Source: Perkinsus marinus ATCC 50983
Taxonomy: Eukaryota > Perkinsozoa > Perkinsida > Perkinsidae
Assembly: GCF_000006405.1 (NCBI RefSeq)
Contig: NW_003213889.1
Span: 342,229 to 406,228, forward strand
Length of the DNA: 64,000 bases
Direction: 5' to 3'
Below are positions 44,351-57,592 of this stretch, piece after piece. A model generated the notes under the pieces. It did not search any database, was not told the DNA's origin, and saw nothing but the letters and a program-made list of their open reading frames with translations. Both the position numbers and the translations under genes were made by a program. How positions within the stretch are numbered: the first letter of the stretch is position 1; the number at the start of each line of letters is the position of its first letter.

Positions 44351-45139
44351 CATCAATAGCCAGGCAACATGACGTGGTTCCTACTATACTCAAGTGGAGA
44401 TGCTCTTGACCCACACTCGTGAATACAACAAACAAATGAGTTCGCCCAGAGCTCTGCGACTGTACAGATACTGGGTGAGATATCTGGCTTGGCGGGAATG
44501 CTTTTAGCGGCCGAGAAGGCTGAGGGCGATCTACTCCCGTTTGGCATTGACGATGACGATTTTTGGATGTTTTTCGGATGGTCAACTCTATCGTTGTTGT
44601 TTACTAAGAAGAGCTGATCCAAGAGGGAGAATTCCACAACCAAAACAGACCGATCAACTGTCCTCTGTCCTTGATGGGTTCATCAATTGAGAAATCAGGC
44701 ATTGCCGCACAAATTGTGCATGAAGGGGACTGAAGCCGTATCATCTATGATCGTAGCAGCATGGATAAAGATCTTATCTTCACTTCGCGAGGTGGTAGGT
44801 TCGATTCTTGGCGAAGGGTTTTACGACGCTGAACTCCTCTACCCATACTCCTATCGACAAGCGTGGGCCTACTGTTAGTTTCACTTGATAGAACCCATAC
44901 GTAACTAAACAACTCAAATGACTGTAAAATGTACCAAACGTGACAGTGGGTAACAGCAATGTTTATGAAGAAGCTGCAAAGGCGTGATGGAGGGTGATGA
45001 GCTCTTCAACCCCTCTCTCGACACTTCAGTATAATATCTCGCTGTTCACCCCATAACTTGCTAAGCTGCATTATCAGGCGGGTCAAACGCTAACAATAGC
45101 ACAGATGATTGAGGAACCGATTCGATACAGTAAACCAAC
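44351..45139. other. Intergenic region, no gene recognised
   Basis: A minus-strand frame at 44353-44580 is open but featureless. Near 44790 a plus-strand GGTTCGATTC word sits in a CTTCGC/GCGAAG hairpin, again tRNA-like but incomplete. Confidence 0.35.
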
Positions 45140-46294
45140 TCAACCAATGCACCCGTAGCACCGTGCAGCTACCTGAGATTCCCGATCATTGTCCTCAATC
45201 TCCTTGGAACATCGCTTCTTGAGCTCACGCGCCGTCGATTCAGTACCTACACAGTCGACTGTCATCAACATGTATACGCCCTTAATACTACACATAGCCC
45301 GCCATAGGGAATCACTATTGGATATACCATTAGATTGCATAAACCATTTAGTCGACTGAGGTGCTCCTTCTAGTCGTGGTGCCGGCTCTCTAGATGGTGT
45401 CGTGAACTCAGTGAGTGCCTTCTCAAAGGTGTCCTTGAGAGGATGTCTAGGAGGAGGGGGAGGAGCCTGAGTCCAGTCACTTGGTCAGCCCACACTAGTG
45501 TAAAAAGGACCGAACCCCCTTGGATGATACCCAACCCAGTGTGCTCACCAAAACAACTCTCATAGATTTCAGCTTCTCCTCCTCGTCCACAACATGCTTG
45601 AGTCCATGCCCAGCCTCCGGAGACCCATTCCGCCCATCATCGCCTACTCGCCGTCGTTTGGATGCACTAGATGGAGGCTTTGTCGGCTTTGACCAAGCCT
45701 CCTTCAGCCCAGTCAAATACTTGGCAGAGTAGACCTCAACAGCACACAGTAGATCGTAGCGTTAGTTATAAGATATGTGAGCATTACCCGTCGTTTATGC
45801 CAAATGTCTAATGTACGCAAATATGGCTTCTTATCATGTGGCGATAGATTAGCAACAAACCCGCACATGTTGGGGTTGAGGAACTTCTCAGCTCCCTGAG
45901 GGCCCACTTCGGAATGTCACGAGTACGGCAACCTACCGCTTGTAATAGATTCTGGTTGCTCATCCGGCCCCGCTGAACTATCTCGTTGAAAACATAGAAA
46001 ATGCTAAGCTTGTGATTAATATGTCGACTATGAGCGTGCTCCTCCGCCAATATTTGACATACTTCACTCGACAATGAGGGCATATCCCCGATTAGCCTGA
46101 CATATGGTCATATACTACATTCATGAGGCCTTCGCATACTTGGCAACCCCAACAATCGCTTCCTGAGTGCCCGCGATCTCCCCGAGCTTCTTCCGTAGAT
46201 GATCCAATGCCCGGACCTGTTGCTCAGTCAAAGGCCGCTTGGCCCCTCTCCCTCCTGGGCTAGACGGTGACGATAAAGAGGAGGAGGAGGACAT
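45140..46294 (-). CDS. CID-domain protein (RNA polymerase II CTD interaction)
   Basis: Five exons (46140-46294, 45937-46096, 45788-45895, 45549-45734, 45140-45466) with consistent phases. The N-terminal 130 residues form a CID domain: LDHLRKKLGEIAGTQEAIV, then HINHKLSIFYVFNEIVQRG, then NMCGFVANLSPHDKKPYLRT and LDIWHKRRV. CID proteins (RPRD1, SCAF, Pcf11, Rtt103 types) bind the phosphorylated CTD of RNA polymerase II and act in termination or 3' processing. The rest has a basic patch (ASKRRRVGDD) and a proline-rich segment, without an RRM or zinc finger. It therefore looks closer to the RPRD/Rtt103 type. Introns are 41-82 nt. The stop at 45140 could instead be bypassed by a donor near 45173. 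Confidence 0.8.
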
Positions 46295-47248
46295 ACAATC
46301 GACGGCAGCCTAATGTCATAACACATTACCTTTCTGATGTTCATAGCGTCTACAGTTTCAAGATTCACCCCAGAGAGTAACACTGATATAACGCAAGTCG
46401 TATAAGCATTGGAGACTTCAATGGTAGTCCGCCCACTCTCATGGGTATAGTAATATCATGGATGTTTCCGTACCCCACGAATATCGCATATGGATACATG
46501 CTGCATAACTGAGTGTTGTGCAAATCGGCATCTATGCAATAGTCAGTTACCTCATCAGTAATTGCATTACCTCGGCATGGACCTAACGAATGGGATAGAT
46601 CTCTACTTATCTTTAGACACGTCGAACCAATTCCAGGATCGACAATCCCTCTACAGAGTGGAGGGCGAAGCGTGAGGTGAACACTAACACTGTACCCAGC
46701 TTGCTAGCCAATGGTCTCTCACTGATCGGACGGTATGAGCCAGTAGAGACACCGTAGTTGCTGGTGCCAAAGCTCAGTTCGGCAAATGGCAAAAACGGAT
46801 ATAATAACGGCTGACGGAAATTCTTGTGCATGTGTGAGTTTTAAGTCCAACGCCGACAACACGGCTCAGTTAGACTCGCATCGATGCACATTAGCTCACG
46901 AGTTTAGCCTTTTGCAAATTATTGTTGTTGTGCAGAGTGCACAACTACTTAAGTTTGAAAATTGTTGATGATTTTACGACTATGATTACACACCTTTTAA
47001 ACATCTAGTTCGTTTTTGGAACAATCCGGCTGTTTGTTCTGAATTTCGTCCAGGCGCGCGAAGTTGGAGCTACGAACCCGAATTGAAAAGATCGTATTCG
47101 CAATTAGAACTTTCAAATTCGTCTGAAGTCGATAGGAAGTTCAAGTTCGTGTTAATAGAGCTTTCAATTTCGACTTTCGAACCTTCGGATTCATCATAGA
47201 GCTTCCAATTTCGTCGGTTTGGAAGTTCCAGGTGGGCACGCCCGACAA
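46295..47248. other. Intergenic region, no gene recognised
   Basis: No convincing gene. The stretch 47050-47215 repeats short words of the type TTTCAAnTTCG, seen at least four times, just before the hAT element. Confidence 0.4.
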
Positions 47249-47256
47249 CTCTTCTA
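47249..47256. repeat. Target-site duplication, left copy
   Basis: The 8 bp CTCTTCTA immediately precedes the element and matches the right copy exactly. Confidence 0.9.
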
Positions 47257-47654
47257 CAGGGGTGGGCAAATCCCGACCGGGATTCCGTCCCGACTGCCGG
47301 GACCGGCCCGGAACCGGGGTTCGGGCCGGGATAGCGAGAAACCCATCCCGGCTAGTAGGCCGGAATCCGGGGACCCGGACCCCGTCATCCCGACCGGATA
47401 ACCTGACCCCGGTTCTTATGGAGTGCAGGGCCTAGCCCCTAAGCCTAGCGACAGCCCTCTGGTGCTACTAGCAGCAACGGGGCCATATCAAGTCGGCGAT
47501 TCCGACTTTCCGGCCGGAAAACCGGAAATCACGTCGGGACAGGAGGCTAATTCACGAAGCCGGGGTATTGGTCGGGCGGGACGGGGCGGTCAATTGTAAG
47601 CCACCCGGACTGCGGGTCGGCCGGGATCAGCCCAGAGGCAAATGCCCATCCCTG
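47257..47654. mobile_element. Short non-autonomous hAT-type DNA transposon (398 bp)
   Basis: The left end reads CAGGGGTGGGCAAAT and the right end, reverse-complemented, CAGGGATGGGCATTT, so the termini are inverted repeats of the well-known hAT type (CAGGGGTG...). The element is bounded by a perfect 8-bp duplication (CTCTTCTA), the size made by hAT transposases. The interior has no transposase. It is very GC-rich and packed with CCGG/CCCGG and CGGGA words, in contrast to the AT-leaning flanks. A perfect duplication argues for a fairly recent insertion. An autonomous partner is not in this window. Confidence 0.9.
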
Positions 47655-47662
47655 CTCTTCTA
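47655..47662. repeat. Target-site duplication, right copy
   Basis: The 8 bp CTCTTCTA immediately follows the element and matches the left copy exactly. Confidence 0.9.
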
Positions 47663-48108
47663 GAGGACAAAACTTTGACCACGAGGCCCATAATGAGCCC
47701 ACCGGTTGTGAACTAGCCGAGAGTTCGGCGAGTTCAGATTCATCCGATTACAGTGTTAAATTAGCACGCAAGCGTTCTACTTCGTGTCTCACTACGTTGA
47801 GACTTGCCAAGATTGCAAGATTTTAGTATTTGAGAATGTAGCCATATCTTGGCTCGAGCATGATATTATGTCAGCTACGCATGGAGCTGTACCAGTAGGA
47901 GACCAGGGGGCGCTCGTTATTGAAGTGTGCGGTCCCTCTTCACTATCTCCAGGGGAACTTGTAAGTTGAGTGCACTTTGTGAAGGCCGTAGTTATGGGGA
48001 ATATGCCCTATGCATCTGCGACTGTATTAACACTCGCATTCTATAGGCCATTGATGACAACATCAATGCTGTTCATCCCGAAATTTGTTAGTACTTTGTA
48101 TTAGCGTA
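47663..48108. other. Spacer upstream of ISCA1
   Basis: One plus-strand frame (47784-47967) is open but has no recognisable feature. The stretch should contain the ISCA1 promoter. Confidence 0.35.
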
Positions 48109-48685
48109 ATGTTTTCTACGTTGTCTCGGCACCTTGCAGCTGCTGCCGCATCAGCGGCGTCCTCAGGAGCATCAGCCCAAGCCGTCATGACGGTGACTCC
48201 TGCTGCTGCATCAAGGATCAAAGACCTTATGAAGTAACGAGTCCCTCTCTATCGGCTATTCACTGCTCTATACGACATGTGTTTCAGTAAGAAGCGTGAT
48301 GACTCAATCATAGGCCTCCGAGTAGGAGTGGGCAAGAAGGGATGTGAGAACATGAGCTATACCATGAACTACGCCAGAGTAAGTATGCCCCAATCTTCGC
48401 CTCCTCGTTATAGTCATCTTAGGATATCGGCAAGCTCGATGAGGTAGTCGAGACTGAAGGAGTTAAGGTCGTAGTGGATCCCAATGCCCTCATGTATCTC
48501 ATCGGTAATAAGCGTAACCACCAGCTTTCAGTGACATCGTTTGTGCTAGTTGGATAGGGTAACTATAGGTTTGCCTCTCAGGTACAGAGATGGACTACGT
48601 CGACAACGACTTGGCCTCAGAATTTGTGTTCACTAATCCCAACCAGAAGTCGTCCTGTGGGTGCGGTAAAAGCTTTAGTGTTTAG
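48109..48685 (+). CDS. ISCA1: Mitochondrial iron-sulfur assembly protein ISCA1
   Basis: Four exons (48109-48233, 48288-48378, 48423-48504, 48582-48685) encode 133 residues with consistent phases. ISCA1 helps build [4Fe-4S] clusters in mitochondria. The first 25 residues (MFSTLSRHLAAAAASAAS...) form an Arg/Ala/Ser presequence without acidic residues. The A-type domain shows VTPAAASRIKDLM, then VGVGKKGCENMSYTMNYA, GTEMDYVDNDLASEFVFTNP and the closing SCGCGKSF. All three conserved cysteines are present (KKGC and CGC). Introns are 44-77 nt. The order and spacing match ISCA1 rather than ISCA2. Confidence 0.96.
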
Positions 48686-48876
48686 AGCAAGGAGTAGTGA
48701 ATCATTTATGTATAATATCAGTCGCTTTGTTCACAACATTAAGCTATGCATTGCTCAAAATGAACATATCACAGTTTATGCCACTGTTACTATTGATCGA
48801 CAGTATGTTGTGTTCTAGTGAGGAGGAGGAGGGAACTTGATATGTTCATATTACAGAGTGTGGCGAATTGTGGTTA

Positions 48877-50461
48877 ATGGCTAAAGAGCAAACTGACTCG
48901 GAGGGATCTGCTCCTAAGGCCGCGGTACCAGGTCTGAATGGAACGTAATAAGTGGGTTATGAGCACGCCGTAGAAGTGGTGCTCCTGTGTCTTTATTGAT
49001 CTATGCTGCAATATAGGTGCTCAGGTTCTACATGGCCTATCCTATTTTTTCGATGTGTTCTGATGAGCATGGTCTGGTGCTCACTGGTGGTGGGGGAGGA
49101 GGGAAGGAGTATGGCGTTCTCGACTATGTAGCGTCGTAGTGGTGGTAGGCCTGGGGAATTGATATAAGCCTCAGATCCAAGCGCATGTGTATGATGAGAG
49201 TACAGAGTCCTTTACTACCGTATCATCTATAGAGACGGACACCAAGGTCTGCTATGATATCACTTACTGTCCAGCTGTAATACCAAACCTTTCCGTCATC
49301 GTACTTCTCAACGTGTGAGCTCCACAGACCGACCGTTTCGCAGCTGCCCTCACAAGTGAATGCCTGCTACTGCGATTCGATCCAATCTCCCTCTCTTTAA
49401 CCTGTGAAGTAATGCATTCACCACTATGATATCAATGCTTGGACTGTGTGTATTCATCAGGCACGGTTTACTGTGGAATTGTCCAATCCTGGCCAGACTG
49501 TTTGTAATGTCCTCCGATACAGTCCTTCAGGAGCGGAGTTACTCACTGGTGGTGATGATGGAGTCGTTCGTGTAGTATCGCATCATTGCACCCACCGGCT
49601 ATGCTTATCGATATAGGTTTGGAACCTGGCCTCATCTACTTCCGCACCACGCCTGGCTTTGGATGATCATCATAAGGAGATAGTAGATGCCGAATGGGCT
49701 CCTAGTGGAGATCGCTTCGTCACCTGCGGTCGGGACCGGTCTGTAAAGCTGTGGAGGTACTATGGCTATCTCAGTGCTCTCCGGCGTATCTTGTTTTGGG
49801 TCTTCAGTGGGGAAGGTGCTTGTACGGACACTATCATACCAGAGAAGATGAAGGCTATTTCTCCCCTCGCCAAATTTGCCAGGTTTGTCAATGATACTTA
49901 TTTGATCGTTGCGACCCATGGGCCACGAGGACCTTCCTGGCTGACAGTGTAGGTGTATAGTCTAATACGCGTTACAATAGACGTTTACCAGGTACGATGT
50001 GGGCTCTGATGGCAAGGCAAAAGAGGTGAAGAAGAGTCAAATTTCTAAAGCTGTAATTTGCAGTATCGCCTTGAGCCAGGATCGATCTAGAGCTGCTATA
50101 GGATTCGTGGACAGCACTAGAATGGTAGTGCAGACAAGCAGTAACTGCCCATCAACGTGTGTTTGGCAGATACTGAGCTTAACGCCAATAAGTGTATTGC
50201 ATAAAAATACCGCAGTTGTACACGAGATGCCTCCTGGAAAGGCCGCTTTCGTAAGGCAGTAGTGGACGTGTCTCCAGTCTATGATATCTGCCTCCTCCTC
50301 CTCAGGTGCTCGACAAGCACATAGTGTGCACATCATCAGCAGACTACAGTGTGAACATATGGAATGTTAAGAAGCCGGCTCGGAGTCAAGGCCTTGGTTG
50401 TTGTTGGTGGCTCATCTTCCTCCTATCCCTCGTGACCCTGCTCTACTACGGTTATCTGTAA
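48877..50461 (+). CDS. SEC12: SEC12/PREB-like Sar1 exchange factor
   Basis: A many-exon gene encoding a WD40 protein with a C-terminal membrane anchor. SEC12 activates Sar1 at the ER to start COPII budding. Exons 1-3 begin at 48877, 49025 and 49175. Family signs are FSMCSDEHGLVLTGGGGGGK (the glycine-rich first blade), DRFAAALTSECLLLRFD, YSPSGAELLTGGDDGVVRVW, DAEWAPSGDRFVTCGRDRSV then KLW, and TSSADYSVNIWNVKKP. The last span CCWWLIFLLSLVTLLYYGYL ends the protein, giving the type II topology of SEC12. Exons between 49760 and 50270 are open but their joins are not all fixed. It lies head to tail behind ISCA1 with about 190 bp between them. Confidence 0.85.
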
Positions 50462-51115
50462 GCAGTTGTACGGTGCATGACCCTTGTCGAGTGATGCATT
50501 CGTAGGTACGCATTGAAAGAGGGGCATCTGGGAGGTCAAGGACGCCTCGATGAGCTTTAAGATTATTCATTATCGGCGTGTCAATCTTGATGTTTCGACT
50601 TTCTGGTTTGCTGTTGTGTTTGTTAGTCTGTTGATACGTGAGCATTCGCATTGAAAGAACAAGTATGTTTTCACATCACTCACACATCGGCCGTTCATGT
50701 ATTACTATCATGTCGCTATCCTGTGCTATGCAGGTTAGTTCGATTTTGAGGCGTATCGCGTGGATTGGGCCTACTATTCGATATCCATATTCATCAAGGG
50801 CTTTTAGTGCGATATTCACATGATGGCCTGAACAGTAAGAATTATTAGAAAAGTAATAGGTGTTTACTGTCAAAACCCTCCGAAGAGTTTTGTCATGACC
50901 GCAAGCCAGAACTGCTTTCTTCGATACGCTATCACCCATCCCACTGGGCTATTCGTGATTGCACATGATATGGCGTTAACCTTGCCTTACCCTTCATGAC
51001 GACTGTGAAACACAAAACCTGTGGACATCGTGAGTAACTGGACATCAATCGTGAAGATAAAGCAGACGGAACGGTGTAACGAACTATCGTTAAGCAAAAT
51101 AACAGTAGTGACGAA
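50462..51115. other. Convergent spacer, no gene recognised
   Basis: This lies between the SEC12 stop (plus) and the deoxyhypusine synthase stop (minus). Short frames on both strands show no features, so I expect two 3' UTRs. Confidence 0.4.
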
Positions 51116-52883
<1,768 letters not shown>

Positions 52884-53496
52884 AAAGAATGCAATGACTA
52901 CTTTCAACTTGTATGATATGTAGGACGACTTCAACGCGACAAGGAGACTATGTTCGACCCGTTTCCAAGAGTTACCGCTATTTCCTGAGCGTTGAGGGTT
53001 AGTTGTCACCCACGTTGTGATGGGGCATCACCAGGAGTGATGACCCTCAGCACACAAAAGGAGACAACGCTTAAGCTCGGAAGCGTCACAGGAAGCACGC
53101 AATAATACAAGTCTTCAAATTTTCAGTTTGCGAACAAGAACATCGATACCCCATAAAGAACAGTAGCGATAGACCTATGTCACCATTAAGAGGAGCTGAC
53201 AGAACCTAACCACCTCTACATTAGACAGAACAGGACTGCCAAAAGTGATGGAGTTAATGACACGATACGTAAAACGACTTATAAAAACGTTAAATGCTGG
53301 TTCGGTTGACGTTTGCCGAAATATATCTACGGACGTCAAGAGTAGACGTGAGCACAGACTAAGCAGAGTTTACGTCGGCGGCTGGGAGGGGACAAATTGT
53401 GACACAATGCTCTGACCAATGTGGCGCTGTCACTGCGCTGTGGCATCGAGCACCCCGAGCTTATACCAACTCAACAGCAGAACACCGCATCAGAAC
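52884..53496. other. Intergenic region, no gene recognised
   Basis: Upstream of deoxyhypusine synthase. It contains two near-copies of GACGT...GTAGACGTGAG around 53330-53350. I see no gene. Confidence 0.4.
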
Positions 53497-54463
53497 TCAA
53501 AGGTCATCATATGCTATGACGCCTCTACCCGCCTCCGCCTGTCGAGCTTCCGGCCGATCCTCACCCTTCTCCTGTGGCGACTCCACAACCGTAGTGACCA
53601 CTGCCGACTGCTCTTCCGAATCGGCGGCGACCTGCTCATTAGCTCTCCGTGTGGCTGATATACGACGATATCTGAGGAGCATGGGCAGCATTCAAGGACA
53701 TCCTAGGAAGCGATACTGCAATACCGTTTATAAGTCTCGGAATCAGGACGAACTCGCCGATCACGCCCCATATCATCCTGCACCACTATGAACTCCTCTG
53801 TCGAGTCTTCTGGTACCTAGTTCACCATCACTCCAACCCCCTAGGCATGCAAGTCTCCTTCTTCCTTACCAGGTCGGCCTCGTCAATGATGAGCTCCTCC
53901 TCGAGAACATCTGTGTACTCATGAGCTGCCACTTCTCGTTGTGACACCGTCCTGATAAGAGGGATATACCGGTGGCTTATAGCGGTGATTAGCCTCACAC
54001 TTCACCATCCTCATCATTGGTGCTTGCCTCGGCATCAGGCTGCTGAGGGGAAGCGACAACCGCCTCAGATGCCTCTACAGGAGGAGTATACCTCCGGCGC
54101 TTTGGCTGGCGTACAGGGCCTGACAGTACGAGCTCATCGAGCTTATATGACAGTCTCGATGAACCCCAACAGTACTACTTTGAGGAACACCATTAAACCA
54201 TCCATCAGTATCCCTATCTTCTGTCCCCTCATCATCAGTCTGCGTACTCACTGTCGCCCTAATTACCGCGTTGTACGTGGCCGTATCATAGAATCTACAA
54301 CATCGTGAATCCCTCCACGTTGAAGACCCTACTACTACTACCTTACGAAAGGCTTGAACTCTCTCTCCCTCTCCAATAAGGCATCCGCCATAGTCCCTCC
54401 ACTCGGAAGGTCTTCCTGCCGCAACTCCAATGAGTTACGTGGCGAGTCAGCGTCGGCGTTCAT
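53497..54463 (-). CDS. Uncharacterised spliced locus
   Basis: A likely start at 54463 reads MNADADSPRNSLELRQEDLP. After introns come LSYKLDELVLSGPVRQPKRR (about 54150), an acidic stretch, VSQREVAAHEYTDVLEEEL (about 53930), EEFIVVQDDMGRDRRVRP (about 53770) and an acidic exon at 53497-53690. The phases between the second and third blocks do not agree, so this may be two genes. The product is charged with coiled-coil character. I do not recognise a family. Confidence 0.35.
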
Positions 54464-54608
54464 TCAATCACTCCCCCCAAGACTAATCCACTGAGCCATA
54501 GATTCGGCCGAGATTGCCCCCTAGAATACTATAACACAACAAGCTGCGAATAATACAGAGAAACTGATCCGCACCAGTGTCACCACCGTCACTGTCACCA
54601 TCTTTTCT

Positions 54609-55101
54609 CTAACACTTAGTGCCAGTAGGGAAGAAGCTGAAGTTGTACCTGACCCAAGTCATAACTATACAAAATAGACGCCCAATGTTGCAATACCTCT
54701 TCTTAGTAGGCACGATGTCGTATATATCCGCATCGCCCGCGTACTTCCTCACATACTGACGGTCCCCGGGAGCGAAAACAAAAGCTGCCAGGGAAATCCA
54801 TTTTTTTTCACCAAACTTTACTACCGTCGTGTTTCTTAGTATCAGCGCCATCGATTCCAAATCTCTGCCTTATTTCATCATCCAAGACTTTCCATGACCA
54901 TTTACTACCATATAAACCACCGAACAGGCCTAGAATAGCGCATAATAAATACAGTGGTAATCTCACTAAGCTACTACCACTAAAGGAGGTCGACCAAGCT
55001 TCCCAGTATATGGCAGTCGACTGCAAGCCGTTCTCCATCCCCCCACCACCCAAGAGGGAATCCTTGACCAAGTCAGAGTAGCTCAGAGGTGATGACGACA
55101 T
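54609..55101 (-). CDS. Uncharacterised 134-residue membrane protein
   Basis: Three exons (54825-55101, 54697-54784, 54609-54648) with consistent phases and introns of 40 and 48 nt. One hydrophobic span (LPLYLLCAILGLFGGLYG, residues about 55-72) is followed by a basic/acidic C-terminal part with APGDRQYVRKYAGDADIYDI and a closing NFSFFPTGTKC. There is no cleavable signal. I do not recognise a family. The tidy gene structure makes it very likely real. Confidence 0.6.
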
Positions 55102-55356
55102 TACCAACCACAATGATCAAAAAACCTTCAACGCAATTAGTGGACTGTGAAACCATACCATAACTTCGTCACATTCTACCGTGTCGAGCCGGCATGCACC
55201 CCCCTCTTGAAGCGCGATAACACAACAGCATCAGCGGAGGTATCATCAAAAAACATGCTAATACCCTATAAATATCACTAAGCCCCCTTGTGGGATGCGA
55301 CTCGTCTCCCAAGTCGCTGTACGAGAGAATAAATAGTATATCATGAGACCACTGTA

Positions 55357-56288
55357 TTAGAGATCACCACGGGGTCTAACCCAGTTAATCTTGTGCTCCG
55401 GAGCCTCGAGGTAGAACAGTTTCATATCAATACGGTACCTACCTTCGAATGGAGGGGGGGAGAATCAATAAGCCCAAAGCCTCACTGTCTATGCTGGAGA
55501 ACAGCCAAATGTCCAAAGTAGCAGCCGAGGATGATACCAATGAGCCAGTCGCGGAAATAATGACGGGAATAGTAATCACCTTGAACCCTCTGTCGGAAGG
55601 AATACCACTTGCCACACCAGGTCACCTGAAATATGAAAATGAGTATGAGAAATGATGATAGTGTACCGTACGTAGTCCTCGTGTTTGATCTCGTCAACTG
55701 TACGGTAGGGTAAGGGGATGCGATGACGATAGATCTTTAGAGGCTTGGCAAACTTATAAAACATCTCTTCGTAGTCGTCATAGGTCATGTCGCCCATGAT
55801 TAACTGATCAACCACGACAACATGTACTCATACCACAATAATCTCAGATCACCTTGTCGGTGTAGGGCTTCAGTTCAGGAGTGTCATCACCAAGCTTCTT
55901 GAGGAAAGGAAAGTATTGAGGCGGCACGTAGTAGGTGTGGCGAATTTGAGTCGCTGAAGTCGATGCAATACGAGAAAAATGATATTCGTGTGGTGATGAC
56001 ACTTACAGACTTCTGGTGGAACATGAGCAGGGACACCGAACTCGTCCCGGGGGATCTCTTCGAACTCGAAATCAGCCTCACAGTCGTAATTAGGATCATC
56101 GTAGTACGTAACATAATGATAAGGGTATCCTACATGGATCAACATCAACAGCTTGCGTATGTTCGGGAATGGCTACCTCCATTGTACATAGTACGCCTGT
56201 GTAGAGCCAAGCCCAGACCAACAGTGGAGTTAAACCACCTATGGCGGATCAACCCACGGTTCAAATGCCCGAGCAAACGGAACGTCAT
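55357..56288 (-). CDS. Uncharacterised protein with mitochondrial-type presequence, 229 residues
   Basis: Six exons (56177-56288, 56007-56129, 55853-55953, 55672-55803, 55486-55625, 55357-55438) with consistent phases; introns are 46-53 nt. From the ATG at 56288 the first 33 residues (MTFRLLGHLNRGLIRHRWF...) are rich in Arg, Leu and Ser with no acidic residue, typical of a mitochondrial presequence. An aromatic, acidic middle follows (YVTYYDDPNYDCEADFEFEE), then one late membrane span (DWLIGIILGCYFGHLAVL) and a conserved-looking end (KINWVRPRGDL). I suspect a subunit of a mitochondrial membrane complex, but no named family is recognised. Confidence 0.65.
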
Positions 56289-57190
56289 CCAAGCGTGATC
56301 AAAAGGTCTTCCCTCTTCTGCCACCGCCGCCTTCGAGGAGATGAAAAGTAGCGCTCGCCATGATGAGCGATTATTTATCCGATGTAGTTCTTCGACTAAG
56401 AGTGCGGCGGTATGATAGAGTATGTTGATCTCGTCACGCTCGGACAATGGATGGTCGAGCTCTGTGAGCCCTGCTCATGCTCCAGAACTCCAATGGCTCG
56501 AAATGCATATGGCTCTGATAAGTTCACGCCGAATCCTAGTATCTTATTCGTTATGGAACCGACATACATATCCTTCGTCTACATCTTCTTCTAGTGCTGA
56601 TTCCAGTATGTAACGGTTATTCTTTCATCGGTGTAGAATTGCGTCTAGCTCCTAGTACTACAGCGAGGCTTGACGACATCTGAACGTATTATTCACTAAG
56701 GCTGGTGTTCAAGTCACACGTCACGTTCAAGTCGCCCGGCATGCGTCATGCCTGTGAACCGTCGCACAACCGTGACGCATGCGCATAGTATGGTCTACCT
56801 GAGCTCTATACGTACCAGACACCGCGGAGAGTAGATCGCTCATATGCCTCTGTCCTCTCCTGTGGTATATCGACATTTTGGAGGGCATTGGCTTGGCTCG
56901 GTCTGACGAAGCTTGCCCGTTCAGCACACCCATACCATTATTCCATGCCCTTTGGCTCGCCCTAAAACCTTCACGTTCTTGCTCATGCGTTCATCGTAGC
57001 TAAAACGAGAAAGGAGCCCCCCAACGGGACTCTTCTCATCCCAAGGTCGATAAGAGAGTACATATGCGATGTTTCATCACTCTCAATGCACTGTATGGGT
57101 TCCCGAAGTATTGCTCGTGCGTAGTAGTGGTAGATGAGAGGTTATTCTTCATCAAAGCACTGGCTCTAGATTAGCATCCATTTCCCCTTC
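56289..57190. other. Region without a confident gene
   Basis: A minus-strand frame at 56850-56933 (MGVLNGQASSDRAKP...) may be an exon. CATGCGTCA-type palindromic words cluster at 56730-56790. I cannot support a gene here. Confidence 0.3.
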
Positions 57191-57592
57191 ATGTTGGCCC
57201 GCTCCACTATCCTCCTCCTTACTCTTGGCCTCGCTATGAGTGACACCTGCCAAGATATATGCGACAGTAATCCTGCATGCGCTCAGTCCAAGTTTGGTAG
57301 CTATTGCAAGAGCAATGGTGTATGCTTTGGGCTGTACCATCAAGGCTGTGGATACTGCTTCCAGCCTGCTGAGCAAGAGACCTGTGATGACTCTACACTT
57401 GAGCCTGTTGCGTGCCAGGGTTGCCAGGCAGCATGCGATACCCTTCCCCAGTGCAAGAACTCTGACAGAGGTAGCTACTGTAAGTCTTGGCAGACCCCCC
57501 CTGTATGCTTCGGTATCATCCAGAAGTCAGATGGGTCTCTTTGCTACCACCCAACTGACAAGGACTGCGAGGGGGCGCCCTATCCTTGCTAA
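57191..57592 (+). CDS. Secreted cysteine-rich protein with two repeated domains
   Basis: A single exon of 133 residues. The first 16-18 residues (MLARSTILLLTLGLAMS) form a clear signal peptide. The mature part is two copies of one cysteine-rich unit: first ICDSNPACAQSKFGSYCKSN then GVCFGLYHQGCGYCFQP, second ACDTLPQCKNSDRGSYCKSW then PPVCFGIIQKSDGSLCYHP. Each keeps C-x6-C, GSYCKS, VCFG and CYxP-like positions, so an internal duplication is evident. The even spacing suggests disulfide-bonded folds for life outside the cell. I do not recognise a named family. It is intronless, unlike most neighbours. Confidence 0.85.
   Translation: MLARSTILLLTLGLAMSDTCQDICDSNPACAQSKFGSYCKSNGVCFGLYHQGCGYCFQPAEQETCDDSTLEPVACQGCQAACDTLPQCKNSDRGSYCKSWQTPPVCFGIIQKSDGSLCYHPTDKDCEGAPYPC

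Noticed and set aside
45247-45277. 31-nt GT-AG segment in the CID gene
   Set aside because: The frame is open across it and removing 31 nt breaks the frame of the well-formed downstream helix, so I left it unspliced.
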